This document shows, one piece after another, positions 1 through 13,500 of a DNA stretch of 64,000 nucleotides (position 1 is its first letter; each line of letters begins with the position of its first letter). This stretch comes from Anarhynchus alexandrinus (taxonomy: Eukaryota > Chordata > Aves > Charadriiformes > Charadriidae): contig VUYV01000149.1 in assembly GCA_008711295.1 (NCBI GenBank), positions 1,892,980-1,956,979 on the forward strand, given 5' to 3'. Position numbers and translations under genes: made by a program. The notes below the pieces were generated by a model, which saw only the letters and a program-made list of their open reading frames with translations, ran no database searches and had not been told where the DNA came from.

Positions 1-124
1 CCAGAAGTCATGCTTGATTTTTATTGCCTCTGCCGGGAAGGTGGGAAACCTCTAAATCTGTTATTTCAATGTAGGCTTTTGTTGGGGTTGAGTAAAGTGT
101 TCTAAAAATTTCTTTCTTCCTCAG
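1..124 (+). other. CNBP: 3' end of CNBP intron 1
   Basis: Pyrimidine-rich tract (tttctttcttcctcag) ending in the acceptor at 123-124, directly before the exon that carries the CNBP start codon. In humans the CCTG repeat of myotonic dystrophy type 2 lies in this intron; no such repeat is visible in the part present here. Confidence 0.85.
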
Positions 125-141
125 GCAAGTAATCTGCAGCC

Positions 142-2031
<1,890 letters not shown>

Positions 2032-2900
2032 TTATTTTCCTTTGTCGCCCCTCCTTTTTCTGATTGATGGTTGTATTATTTTTCTCTGAATCCTCTTCAC
2101 TGGCCAAAGGTTGGCAGATAGAGGCTACTCCCAGGCCAGTGAGCTTTACTTGCCGTGTAAAAGGAGGAAAGGGGTGGAAAAATCAACTTTCTGCATTTAA
2201 CTACAAAAATGTTTATGTTTAGTTTGGTAGAGGTGTTATGTATAATGCTTTGTTAAAGAACCCCCTTTCCGTGCCACTGGTGAATAGGGATTGATGAGTG
2301 GGAAGAGTTGAGTCAGACCAGCGAACCCTCTCTGGGTTACATGGAAGTGATCCTATGCAGGAGGAAAGAAATTCTGGAAGTGTCTAAACTTCCTCATAAC
2401 TTTAATTTTATTACAATGGCCTTGGATTGTCTGACCTCAGTAGCTGTTAACACCAAGTAATATCTGTATCAGGCCCTACCTAGAGCATATAGCTGAGTGG
2501 GAGTAAACAAACAAGATGCACATGCCTGTTAATGGCCATGAGAGAGAGAGAGAGAAATCAGGAATAAACTTTAAAGTAACAGTAATTCAGTCAATGAATG
2601 TTCACGTTGGAGATACAGAACGTAATGGGAAGCTTTTGAATAAATATTTCAAAGTCAATCTGAAACCCAGACATCAGTGCTCATAGCATATACAATTTGG
2701 AGCTATTCAGGAGTTGCAAATAAATGCATTTTCACAGAAATCAAGATGTTATTTTTGTATACTATATCACTTAGACAACTGAGTTTCATTTGCTTGTAAT
2801 CAGTTTTTAAAGTAAGATGGTAAAAAGCAATTGAAGTCCTAGAACATAGAAAATGTAATTTTAAACTATCAATAAAGCTGGAGGAGGAAGGGGAGTTTGG
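2032..2900 (+). other. CNBP: CNBP 3' UTR, approximate
   Basis: AT-rich sequence after the CNBP stop. AATAAA hexamers occur at 2563-2568 and 2871-2876; the second, followed by G-rich sequence, would give an 840-base UTR. It includes a short (AG)n tract at about 2540-2556. The end point is inferred from the hexamer only. Confidence 0.5.
2540..2556 (+). repeat. (AG)n microsatellite
   Basis: Eight AG units in the CNBP 3' UTR; simple repeat seen directly. Confidence 0.8.
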
Positions 2901-4599
2901 CTAAAGTTCCTTTTGTTTATTTTTGGTTTTCATGTACACAGTGCAAAATAACATTAAAAAGGGGTATGTGGAGGTGTAAAAGTTTAGTTTGGCCTTTTCT
3001 TTTGTACTGTCTGATGTTAAGTTTCCATCTGGTAGCATCAAACTAAATACGTGAAGTATGCAGTCCTTCCACACTGTTATCTGCGTACGGTCACGAGTGG
3101 ATCGCATCGTCTCGGAGTGGGCTTGTTTCATCTGTGCTGATGCAGTTAAAGCATTTCTTCAGAAGTCCGTTGGAGAAGGTACAAAAGTTGTTGAAGTTAC
3201 AGCAAGTTCCAAATCTGGAGTAGTTTAATGGTGTGTCAGCAGTACTTCAGCCTTCACAGATGTTATTACATGAAGAACTCTCATTTAAAACCTCTGGTAT
3301 TGCAGGCACTTCCCATTCCCGTGTGTTGTTCTATGTTGATTGACTAAGGATTAGTTAATAGAAAGTTACACAGATGAAAAGGGAGCTGATGGGGAGTGTG
3401 TCTTGAGCATGTCCACTCAAGAAGTGAAGAAAGTTCACCTGATGTGCAGGAAAAGCAAGGGCAGGAGTTTTGACTGATCAGTGCTTCCCCACAAGGCACA
3501 ATTGGAGAAATCAGGGCTGTAACATCTGGTGTTAGGGCAGCTAAGGGTGGCTTCAGCTGGTGTACCTCCTCAGTGTGTGGCTGTCTTCAGGAGCACTAGC
3601 AGATCGTATGGAATCGGTCCAGTTATGATCAGGGACAGTGTGCTGTAGTCACTTTGTGTTAGCATCTTCACACACTAGCTAAACGCTTTCCTTACTTTCA
3701 AGTCCCAAAGTGTGTTTCATAAGCTGTGTATAGGGGTGAAAAAATTGCCGGTGATGGTGTGTGGGTCTACCGGACTGATAACCTACAGCTATGCTGGAGT
3801 AAAACTGAATTGGCACTACTACCTGTAGATCCGTGTTACAGTTAACCAGTTACGTATCACGTTAACAAGGCTGTTAAAGGTGATGCAGTCATGCAGTAAT
3901 GCCCCTGAAGGTTGTGGTCTCCAGGAACAACGTAAGCCTGTGGCTTTCAGCCAACTATAGCATGTAGGTGAGGCTTACAGGAGAGCAGTAAGAACTCCTC
4001 AGTTGATGAACTAGAAGATCTGAATGAGTTTTCCCTGGGAGTGTTTGAAACTGTAAAAGCAGGCATATTACCTGGTACCCTTCGGGTTGTTTCAGGAAAG
4101 CTGATATCTAAAATGTGTGTGTCCAAGAAAATTGATGGTCAGAACTGCTGTGTCACATCAGGTGAACCCCATCAGATTGTTGCTGTTTTGCATTGGGCTG
4201 CCATAGAAATTCAGAGTTCTTTAACTTTTGATGAAATAAAGATTTATGAAGAACTAAAGTTTTCAGCCTGGATTTGATGTTCAAAGCCTGTGGAAAACAT
4301 TGAGCCATAGTTCAGGGAGAAAAAGACAATTCTTACTGAGAATAGTAAGTAGAAGGCAGCTAGAGCCCGGGTGGCTTGGCTGCCAGCAGCCAAACTGAGC
4401 AGGTTTTAAAAGGGCTGAGTTGGTACTGCTGTGCGGCCGGAAGGAAACAGACTGTTGGCAGAAGTCTCTCTATTTGAAGCACTTAGAGAGGGAATGTTCT
4501 GGTACTGTGTTGCCTAAGCAGAAAAAAATCCCAAGTGTTTGCTTCTGCCTGGTCAGTGTGACAACAAAAGATGTAGAAGGCAGGTTCTACAGCGTGTAA

Positions 4600-4835
4600 A
4601 CCCAAACTTGAACATAGGAAGTTCCATCTTAACATGAGGAGGAACTTCTTTCCTTTGAGGGTGGCAGAGCACTGGCACAGGCTGCCCAGAGAGGTGGGGG
4701 AGTCTCCCACTCTGGAGATGTTCAAAACTCGCCTGGACGCCATCCTGTGCCACTGCTGGAGGTGCCCCTGCTCTGGCAGGGGGTGGGACTGGGGTTGCTC
4801 CAGAGGGCCCTTCCAACCCTGATCATTCTGTGAGA
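4600..4835 (+). mobile_element. CR1 LINE 3' fragment, sense on +
   Basis: Carries the conserved CR1 3' end: decayed ORF2 C-terminal coding (residues like RNFFPLRVAEHWHRLPREV), then a purine/TG-rich stretch and the ending cccttccaaccctgatcattctgtga. Severely 5'-truncated, as usual for CR1. The frame has lost the rest of the reverse transcriptase, so it is inactive. Confidence 0.88.
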
Positions 4836-4974
4836 TGGTGACTGCTGTTACAGGTGGTCAGGGTTCTCCAGGATGCCTTTTGTGCAGCCGATTTGCTGAA
4901 GAGCAAAGCCTTTCAGCTCTTGTGGAACTGAGGGGCGGGGATGAGGTTCTTGCCTGAGATTGTGTGGGGTTTTT

Positions 4975-5042
4975 GAGTGGTGTGTGTGTGGTTTTGTTTG
5001 GTTTGTTTGTGGTTGGTTTGTTTGTGGGTTTTTTTTTTTTTA
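4975..5042 (+). repeat. GT/T-rich low-complexity tract
   Basis: Alternating GT, GTTT and finally a run of twelve T. Simple sequence between CNBP and ISY1; possibly the decayed poly(A)-like tail of an antisense insertion, but no parent element is visible. Confidence 0.6.
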
Positions 5043-5739
5043 GTAGCTTGTATTGGAGCATTAATGTACTTTTGAGTCTTAAACACGGTTGCCAAAACTC
5101 TTGTAAAATCCACACTTGAAAGGAGTGGGTTGTTTTGGGGTAGTACAGATCACCTAATCATAGCATGCTCGTGTTCAGCCTTGGGGTAGGTTAGTATGGA
5201 TTAACCAAGGCTTCACATATCATAATCTCAGTTAAACAGTAATAAAGCTTGAAGCTCTGTGATTACAAAGACCTGAAAGTCTTTGGGACTTAACCTGTAG
5301 CTAACAAAATGCTGTGTGAAAGGTCCGCAGTGCAGGTCACATCTGCAGTCTGCTCTTCCATTCTTGCAGAACGTGGCGATTAAGCTTGGTCATAGAGATC
5401 CTGCAGCCACCGCTTCTTAGTGCTCTGGTGCTTAACTGAATTATTTTTGTGTGTCTGAAAAGTAGTATTGTTCTCCAAGATTATTATTTTTATTTTTCAA
5501 CAAGGAAAAGGGGATTTGAAAGCTGAGAAATACAGACTGGGATGGAACTTCAGAGAGGAGAGTGAGGTCTTCCAAGTGAGGCATCTTTTCCTAGTCGTCT
5601 TTCCGTAGAGATCAGTTTAGGATATTGATGCTGCTACTTCAAGTGTCAGTTGCTCCAAAGTTAACGAGATGAACGAGCAAATAGTGATTTCACAAATTGT
5701 GGGGACTTGGGACAAGCCAAACCTCGTACTGCGTTTGCC

Positions 5740-6310
5740 CCGCAGGCTGTGGGCCCGGCGAGCTGGCCCCGCCGCCGTGCGCATCCCGGGCACGGCCGGA
5801 TGTCGTGCCCCGGTTCCCGCGGCGGACGCTCCGCTCCCCCCACACCACGCAGGAGACGCGGCTCCGCGGCCTTCCCCCGCCGGCCCTGTGGCGCATGCGC
5901 AGCGCCGCCGCCGCCGCTGCTTTCACTTCCGGGTGACGTCTCATCTTCTTCCGGGTCGTCGCTGGCGCGCGCGGCTGTGGTGGTGGTCGTCTACCGGCGG
6001 GCGCCATGGTGAGTGCCGTCACCACAGCCTCTCCCGGCGGGGCCGCGCTCCCCGGTCTTGCTTTCCCCGGCCATGGGGGCTCGGCGGAGAGCGGCCCCGA
6101 GCGGGCCGGTGTCCCTGCGCCGCCCCGGCCGGGCTGGCGAGGATGGGGGGCGAGGCGGGGGCCCGCTGCCCGTTCCTTGGCGGCGGCGGGGGGCCGGGGG
6201 GAGTGAGTGAGGCGCTGCCGGGCGCCCTCGGTAACAGCCCGTCTGTGTTCTCTCTTTCAGGCTCGGAACGCGGAAAAGGCCATGTAAGTACGGCCGGGGC
6301 CGCCCCCCAC
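5740..6310 (+). promoter_or_regulatory. ISY1: ISY1 CpG-island promoter, first copy
   Basis: CpG-dense, TATA-less region around the ISY1 start. Visible sites: a perfect NRF1 palindrome GCGCATGCGC at 5891-5900; ETS-type ACTTCCGGG at 5925-5933 directly followed by a CRE-like TGACGTC at 5934-5940; a second ETS-type CTTCCGGG at 5948-5955. This arrangement is typical of housekeeping promoters. The block from 5881 onward is repeated after the N at 6692. Confidence 0.8.
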
Positions 6311-6691
6311 CCCCGTGGTGGCACACGTCCTGTGGGCTGGCGTGGCTTCAGGCAGAACCTGTCAGCATTGGGTTTAGTATAATTCTTCTTGCTTGGGACT
6401 GGCTAAAACCGGTGGTTTTTCACAGACTTGCTTTTGTATTGGTTTTCTTGAGTAGTTTTAAAAAATGTTTGCAGACCGCATATTTAGAACTGCTGGACTA
6501 GGGGCTCTCGCAGCCCAGAAAGCCACCGGTGTCCTGGGCTGCATCCCCAGCGGCGTGGCCAGCAGGGCGAGGGAGGGGATTCTGCTCCTCTGCTGCGCTC
6601 TGGGGAGACCCCACCTGGAATACTGTGTCTAATTCTGGGGCCCCCAACATCAGAAGGACACGGACCTGTTGGGGCGGGTCCAGAGGAGGCC
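5881..6691 (+). repeat. Tandem block copy 1: ISY1 promoter, exons 1-2 and start of a CR1
   Basis: This 811-base block is repeated almost exactly at 6693-7522. Copy 1 ends abruptly inside a CR1 element at the single N (6692), exactly where copy 2 continues through the full CR1. Differences seen between copies: copy 2 lacks 9 bases of the GCC tract near the promoter and has 28 extra bases at about 7159-7186, plus scattered single substitutions. The pattern fits an unmerged overlap of two contigs or haplotypes. Confidence 0.9.
6006..6283 (+). pseudogene. ISY1: Duplicate ISY1 exons 1 and 2 (probably an assembly duplicate)
   Basis: The ATG at 6006-6008 is followed at once by the donor gtgagt, so exon 1 contributes only the initiator codon. 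Exon 2 is 6261-6283 (codes ARNAEKA plus two bases of the next codon), with acceptor ttctctctttcag and donor gtaagt. Both exons are intact and identical to those at 6809-6811 and 7064-7086. Typed as pseudogene only because it is a surplus copy; nothing is broken. If the duplication were real, this would be an alternative promoter and first exon pair. Confidence 0.75.
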
Positions 6692-6692
6692 N
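6692..6692. other. Single-N assembly junction
   Basis: One N separates two near-identical tandem blocks. It marks the contig join, not a sequenced base. Confidence 0.9.
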
Positions 6693-7522
6693 CGGCCCTG
6701 TGGCGCATGCGTAGCGCCGCCGCTTTCACTTCCGGGTGACGTCTCATCTTCTTCCGGGTCGTCGCTGGCGCGCGCGGCTGTGGTGGTGGTCGTCTACCGG
6801 CGGGCGCCATGGTGAGTGCCGTCACCACAGCCTCTCCCGGCGGGGCCGCGCTCCCCGGTCTTGCTTTCCCCGGCCATGGGGGCTCGGCGGAGAGCGGCCC
6901 CGAGCGGGCCGGTGTCCCTGCGCCGCCCCGGCCGGGCTGGCGAGGATGGGGGGGGAGGCGGGGGCCCGCTGCCCGTTCCTTGGCGGCGGCGGGGGGCCGG
7001 GGGGAGTGAGTGAGGCGCTGCCGGGCGCCCTCGGTAACAGCCCGTCTGTGTTCTCTCTTTCAGGCTCGGAACGCGGAAAAGGCCATGTAAGTACGGCCGG
7101 GGCCGCCCCCCACCCCCGTGGTGGCACACGTCCTGTGGGCTGGCGTGGCTTCAGGCAGTACCCGTTTCGGGAACAGGCTAGATAAGAACCTGTCAGCATT
7201 GGGTTTAGTATAATTCTTCTTGCTTGGGACTGGCTAAAACCGGTGGTTTTTCACAGACTTGCTTTTGTATTGGTTTTCTTGAGTAGTTTTAAAAAATGTT
7301 TGCAGACCGCATATTTAGAACTGCTGGACTAGGGGCTCTCGCAGCCCAGAAAGCCACCGGTGTCCTGGGCTGCATCCCCAGCGGCGTGGCCAGCAGGGCG
7401 AGGGAGGGGATTCTGCTCCTTTGCTCCGCTCTGGGGAGACTCCACCTGGAATACTGTGTCTAATTCTGGGGCCCCCAACATCAGAAGGACACGGACCTGT
7501 TGGGGCGGGTCCAGAGGAGGCC
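6693..7522 (+). repeat. Tandem block copy 2: ISY1 promoter, exons 1-2 and start of a CR1
   Basis: 830-base counterpart of 5881-6691. Its NRF1 site is GCGCATGCGT (6703-6712), one change from copy 1. This copy is continuous with the complete CR1 and with the rest of ISY1, so it is taken as the gene's own first exons. Confidence 0.9.
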
Positions 7523-10500
7523 ACAGAGATGCTGCAAGGGCTGGAGCACCTCTGCTGGGAGGACAGGCTGGGAGAGGTGGGGGTGTTCAGCCTGGAGAAG
7601 AGAAGGCTCTGGGGAGACCTTAGAGCCCCTTCCAGTCCCTAAAGGGGGCTATAGAAAAGCTGGGGAGGGACTCTTGATCAGGGAGGGGAGCCATAGGATG
7701 AGGGGTAATGGTTTTAAACAGAAAGAGGGGAGATTTAGATTCTAGATATTAGGAATTCTTTCCTGTGAGGGTGGTGAGCCCCTGGCGCAGGTTGCCCAGA
7801 GAAGCTGTGGTGCCCCATCCCTGGAGGTGTTCAAGGCCAGGTTGGATGGGGCTTGGAGCAACCTGGGCTGGTGGGAGGTGTCTCTGCCCAGGGCAGGGGG
7901 TTGGAATTAGGTGATCTTTAGGGTCCCTTCCAACTGAAACCATTCTATGAACCTATTATTTGTCTCATGTTTGTTGTTTTTCCTGAAATATGTTCTGAGC
8001 TTGTAATAGTAACTGAGAGAGAGGCTGAAGAGACTACAGCTGTCTCATATCTTGCTAAGTGCTCTCTCTCAGTGATCCCATCCAGTGCACCTGGATCAGA
8101 TGGTGTGATTTTCTTTCTGGAAATGCCTCTAAACAGCAGATTTAGCCTCGAGAATTGGCTTAGATGCAGGGTATAGGCATGCTATTAAAAGGTATTAAAT
8201 GCTCTCTCAATTGTTTTGTGCTTTTTAATGTAATTATTAAATGTCTAGTAAATAAGTAAAACTGTGTGTTAAAAAACTGTAGTCTGTGTAGTCTCTGCTC
8301 AGTTGTGAGAGGCTCAAAAGATTTTGGTAACATTAGTAAACTTGATTACTGACTGCTGCTTTCCTTACTGAAGCTTTTTTTTCTCCTGAGTTTTTATTTG
8401 CTTTTTGATGTATCCCTCGCTAAAGTATGTAAACTTTATGCTTGTGCTTAGAACTTGCTGATGTTCTCTTGCTGCTAATATCTAACATGCTGTTTCTGCT
8501 AAACAGAAAAATTAATTACCTGCTTACTAAGATTTATATTTATCTCAGAAATTAACCGCTGAGGATTTCTAGTGTCGAAGAAGTCACTAGCTGGAAGAGC
8601 TAGACAATTAATATGTTGTAGCCTTTGTTTTCTACAGACTTTAATTAAGTCCATAATCAACATGCAGAGCAGAAATTGCTCCTGGTGAAAGGCAGATTTG
8701 TAAAAGTAAACCTGCTTCCTTTCTTTTCTTTAGGACGGCCTTGGCAAGGTTTCGGCAAGCTCAGCTCGAGGAAGGAAAGGTTAAGGTATGATGTGAAAAA
8801 AACAAAGCTTTGTTAGCTCTAATCAGGAGTGGGATGCAAACCAGGTACAGAGCTGCGTGACAGCTGTTAGAAAGTCGCATGCCACATACAGGTATCCTAT
8901 GGGAGCGTGGCATTAGTTATCTGGAAAGTAGCTGAAGTAGGGACTGTATTTCGCAGTGATGCAAAACAAGTGGCAAAGAGAATTTCCTTAACTAAGCAAC
9001 CCATGTAAAAATGTATGTGTGTCTATGTTTCAGAGGTGTGTTGGCTTGGCTGCTGAGAAGAATATGAAATTTGAACATCACTTATTTTTTTTATGTAACG
9101 TAGGTAGAATATGTAGTAGTTAAAAAAAACCCCAAATAATCAAAACCAAACGACACTAATGCTATAAATAGAGGCAGCGTTCTGGACAGAAAGTGAAAAT
9201 TACTTTTGAGACTGAAGTTACCTCTTTCTGCAACTACTTACGCAAATTGATTCACATACACTTATTTTTACTGAGAGTAATCACAAGGTTTGTTTGGGTT
9301 TCTTCCCAGAAGAGGTAGAGAAATCCTCCTAATCTTGTTCGTTAATGTATTCTGACAAAACAGTACCCATGAAACAGTCTTCAGAATCATTGTGAACTCG
9401 AGGCTTGCATGAGATGTTACATTGGCATGTTATTAACCCAACACATGATAGCTGTGGATCTGTCCGTAATTGTCTTCACTGTTGTGCAGCTGGGTTTTTT
9501 TTTGATTGGTGTGAGATTGAAAAAAAAAAAAAAAGGACTTAGCAACTTCATAATTGAAAAAACCCCACCACTATAATGAGAGAAATATCATCCCTAAACC
9601 CACGCAGAACCTTAAAGACTGATTCTCAGCTATCTCTGGATATTCCTGTACGTTTTTCACTGAATCATAACTCAAATTGCGATAATATTTATGTGGGGGT
9701 CAGTGTGTTCTCAATAACATTTTTTTCTACAGGTTTATAATTTTTAATTTTGGGTAACTGACAAAGGAATTCTGGAAACTAACTGAGGTGTCCTATGTTT
9801 GCACCTTAAGAAATGATGTTTTACACACGAGTGTGAGCAATATGAAACAGTAAAGTGGAAAATAACAGTTTGGGGAAGCTGTAGTGGGAAAGATTCCATG
9901 AACAGCAGCCAGAGAAGCAGATGGAATAGAGTTTCTGGTATATTATGTGAAGGAAGGCTTTTTAATATATTAAAGGTTGAGCTGTGAAAGTACTGTAGGG
10001 AAGGGTCCCTCCACAGAGTCAGTTACCATCTTACCAGAGAGGTAAGATGAAATATTAGTTTGTGTAAGCAAGTCAATGGAAGGAGGAAGGTTGGGAAGAT
10101 GATGTTTTGGAAAAACTGTCTTTGGGAGAGTTCAAAACAAAATAATCTTGGAAAAAAGTTACCCGATTTAGGTGGTAGCAAGTGAGAAAGAAAGGCCTAA
10201 ACTTAATAGCTACTTGGAAAACAGTGGATTTTATTTAGGTGCTAGTAAATGGCAATGATGTACTTCAGCTGCCCTAAATGGAACATTATTTGTATTGGAG
10301 AGGATTGTGGGGTGCTTTGAAAAAAACAGGTGACAGATTTTGTTTTGAATAAAGTGGATTTAAGTAGGTTTTTGTATTCTGTGATGATTTACAGCCCTGC
10401 CAAATTAAACTATCATTGTTTTCCACTTACTAAAAATTGGTGGGAGCAGAAGGCACTGGAGCTTGGTAGCATAGTTTGGGATTAATCAAGTAACAAAGTT

Positions 10501-13500
10501 TGCATGAAATGCTGTGACTATGTTGATGCTAGGTTAAAACGTCATGGTGTGTGGCTTTCTGTCAAACAGGAACGAAGACCTTTCCTTGCATCGGAGTGTA
10601 ATGAATTGCCTAAAGCTGAGAAATGGAGACGTCAGGTAAAGTCAAGCTACAGATTTTACTAGTTCTATAGTAAGTAGAACTTTAGCACTTCTTGTTTAGA
10701 CAGCCTGCTTACAAATTTGTAAATAGTGAACTCTATTTTCAGCAAGTCTAGCTACTCATGCCAAGTAAAGCTGGGCAAACAGCATAAATCACAACATATT
10801 ATAACCCTTAGTAATTTATTCGAATTAAAACTTATTTAAGCTAAACAACTAATATCTCTCATTCACCATGGTGTTCAAACATGTCCTACCACATCCAGTT
10901 GCTCAGCGCCATGTCCAACTGATTTTTTAATATCTTCAGGGATTTGGATTCCACGCCTTTTTGGGGCCCCTGTTCCAGTGTTTGATTACCTTTTTAATGA
11001 TTTTTTTTTTTTCCCTGCTTGAATTTAGTCAGAATTTCCCTCGTTCCAACTGGTGTTTGTTGCTACTTGTCCCATTGTCGTGCACCTCTCACAGTCTGGC
11101 TCTGTCTTCTCTACACCCTCCACTAGGTAGTTGGAGACAGCAATAGGTTATTCCCTTTTCGTCTTCTCTTATAGTAGATCAAACGCAGTTTTCTCTCAGC
11201 CTTTCTCTGTACGTCACGTGCTCCTGCCTTCATCACATGTACTGCTGTAAAAACGTTTCCTTGGTTTTTAAGCTTCTGAGGTACTATACTTGTGTCTGAA
11301 TAAAATCTGTGTTGATATTTGAAATTGATAGGCTCAGGTCCATTTTCTAGATCTAAAAGCCAACTTAGAAGTTGGACCTTTCTAGGGGGTTTTTTAGCCT
11401 TTTTTTTTTTTTTGAGAAATTTACTTCTGTGTTTTTATTTACTTAGATCATCGGGGAAATTTCCAAGAAAGTGGCACAGATTCAAAATGGTAAGATTTTT
11501 CTAATTACGTTTTATTTTTTTGACTCTCCAGTCCTAAGCAGTTACAGTAGAAATCACATTTCATGTGAACTGTACCATTTCTATTGCATCAATTCTGAAA
11601 TTACTCTGGTGCTTCTTGTAAGATGCCTAATTTATTGCCTTTTTTCCCCTCTAACAGCTGGATTAGGTGAATTCAGAATTCGGGACCTGAATGATGAAAT
11701 AAACAAACTTCTGAGGGAGAAAGGACACTGGGAATTCAGAATAAAGGAGCTAGGAGGTCCTGATTATGCTGTAAGTGTGGATTATTTTGTACTACATGGT
11801 TCTTTTGCTTACAAGTAAATTGACTAATGAGAAAAATCTGTGCAATGTTTAGTTAACCACATACTACTTGGCCAACATTTATTAGAGAGGAACTTTATTC
11901 AGCCCCTAAAAAAGTTAGGTTGCGTTAGAAGAAATATTTGTTTCCATGATGAGCAAATCAGACTTTTTAATTTGGAACACCGGTTCAAGGGGTCTTACCT
12001 TCCTGATAAGAGTTTGCAGCAATGGTCTGACCCATCAGTAGGTGTAGGTTTTCTGTTCTGTACTCTCTCAGCATATAGAAGCATTTTCCCTTGGCTCACC
12101 TCGTTGCTGCTGAAAATGAAATAACGAGACCGCAACATCAAATGCATGCTTATTGTCAGATTTGGTAGTGCTTGTTTGTCTGATATGTGAATATACTAGT
12201 ACAGAGAATGACAGGTTTGGGTGTTTTGTCAAGGTGAATCAGGTATGGGCACTCTGTGGTTTGCATGGTTGTTTTAACTGTGATTTGTAGTAAAAGTAGA
12301 GAATGTATATAAAAATGAGCTATAGGGGCATTTTACTGGTGGGGTTGTTTGACCTGGTATAACATATCTCCTTTCTCAATCCTTTAATCTAGTAAGATGC
12401 CCAGGAAATACAAGATGCAAGAGGAATAAAATTTTAAACAATTAATTCTGTTTATTTTCCAGCGGATTGGACCAAAAATGTTAGATCATGAAGGGAAAGA
12501 AGTTCCAGGAAACAGAGGTTACAAATATTTTGGAGCTGCAAAGGATTTACCAGGAGTTAGAGAACTCTTTGAAAAGGAGCGTAAGTAAACAGCAACTCTT
12601 CCCAGACATGAGTCTGCTGAGCAGTATCTCGTGAGTAAAAGGTCTACTGTAGTACGTGGGGAATGCGAGTAACAGCATATCCTGGCCTTAGATTGGCTAA
12701 ATGAAATGCTGAACACCAGTAATTAATTAAATGCTATTTCTTTGGGCAAAGAACGCCTTTGGCTGTTTGCAATTTAATTAAAGAGAAATATAAAAGAGTA
12801 AACTGTGTTTTCTACCAGGAGTTCAAAACAGCAAGGACTAATGTTCCATAGAAACCTTCCAGTGTAACAGGTTAACTTTATTGATAGGTTCTAAATTGTA
12901 CTCTGAGTTCAGAATTAAAAAAAAAAAGAAAAAGTTGGCTTGACCATGACCTCTAGAAGCAGAAATCAGCTTTCATAATAGGAAAAACTAGATGCAAGTG
13001 CATAAAACTTTATATTTTGATTTGTCATAGAATGGGTGGGAATTACTTGGCCCTGAAAATGAAGCAGGCCTGCTGAATCAGCTCCTTTTTGGCACCTGCA
13101 AGGAAAAATTATGGGAAGTACTACATGATCTGGGGGAGCTTGATGGTTTTTTAGTTCCTTTCATATAGTAGTCTTGCTCAATACTGGGACTGCAGTACAG
13201 GGGGAAAAGCAACTGCATCCGTGACAGTGTAGAACTGGCACAGGGTGGGAACTGTGCAATGTGAAGCATCGGGTCATGTACTCAAACAGTTTGTGCAGGC
13301 CAGGGTAGAATTCCAGTACTTTGGATATTGACAGCGGTTCAGATCATCCATTGGTAGCTGTAGCTGCTGTGAGGCTGATGGGAACCGGGAATGCACAGCA
13401 AGCTATCAGGGTGGACCTGGGTGAATGATAGGTGTGTGCTCTTGCAGCCCTCCCACCGCCTCGGAAGACTCGAGCTGAGCTTATGAAATCCATCGATGCA

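Larger units (their letters stand above)
2901..5740. other. CNBP-ISY1 intergenic region
   Basis: No protein-like reading frame beyond chance-length ORFs. Contents: one CR1 fragment (about 4600-4835) and a GT/T-rich low-complexity tract (about 4975-5042). Nothing else recognised. Confidence 0.6.

Noticed and set aside
1..124. CCTG/TG/TCTG repeat of CNBP intron 1
   Set aside because: No such repeat in the 124 bases of the intron that are present; the rest of the intron is outside the window.
5669..6382. 237-residue open frame over the ISY1 CpG island
   Set aside because: Gly/Pro/Arg-rich frame produced by GC-rich sequence; it overlaps the known ISY1 exons in other frames and matches no family. 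Similar frames in the second copy are rejected on the same ground.
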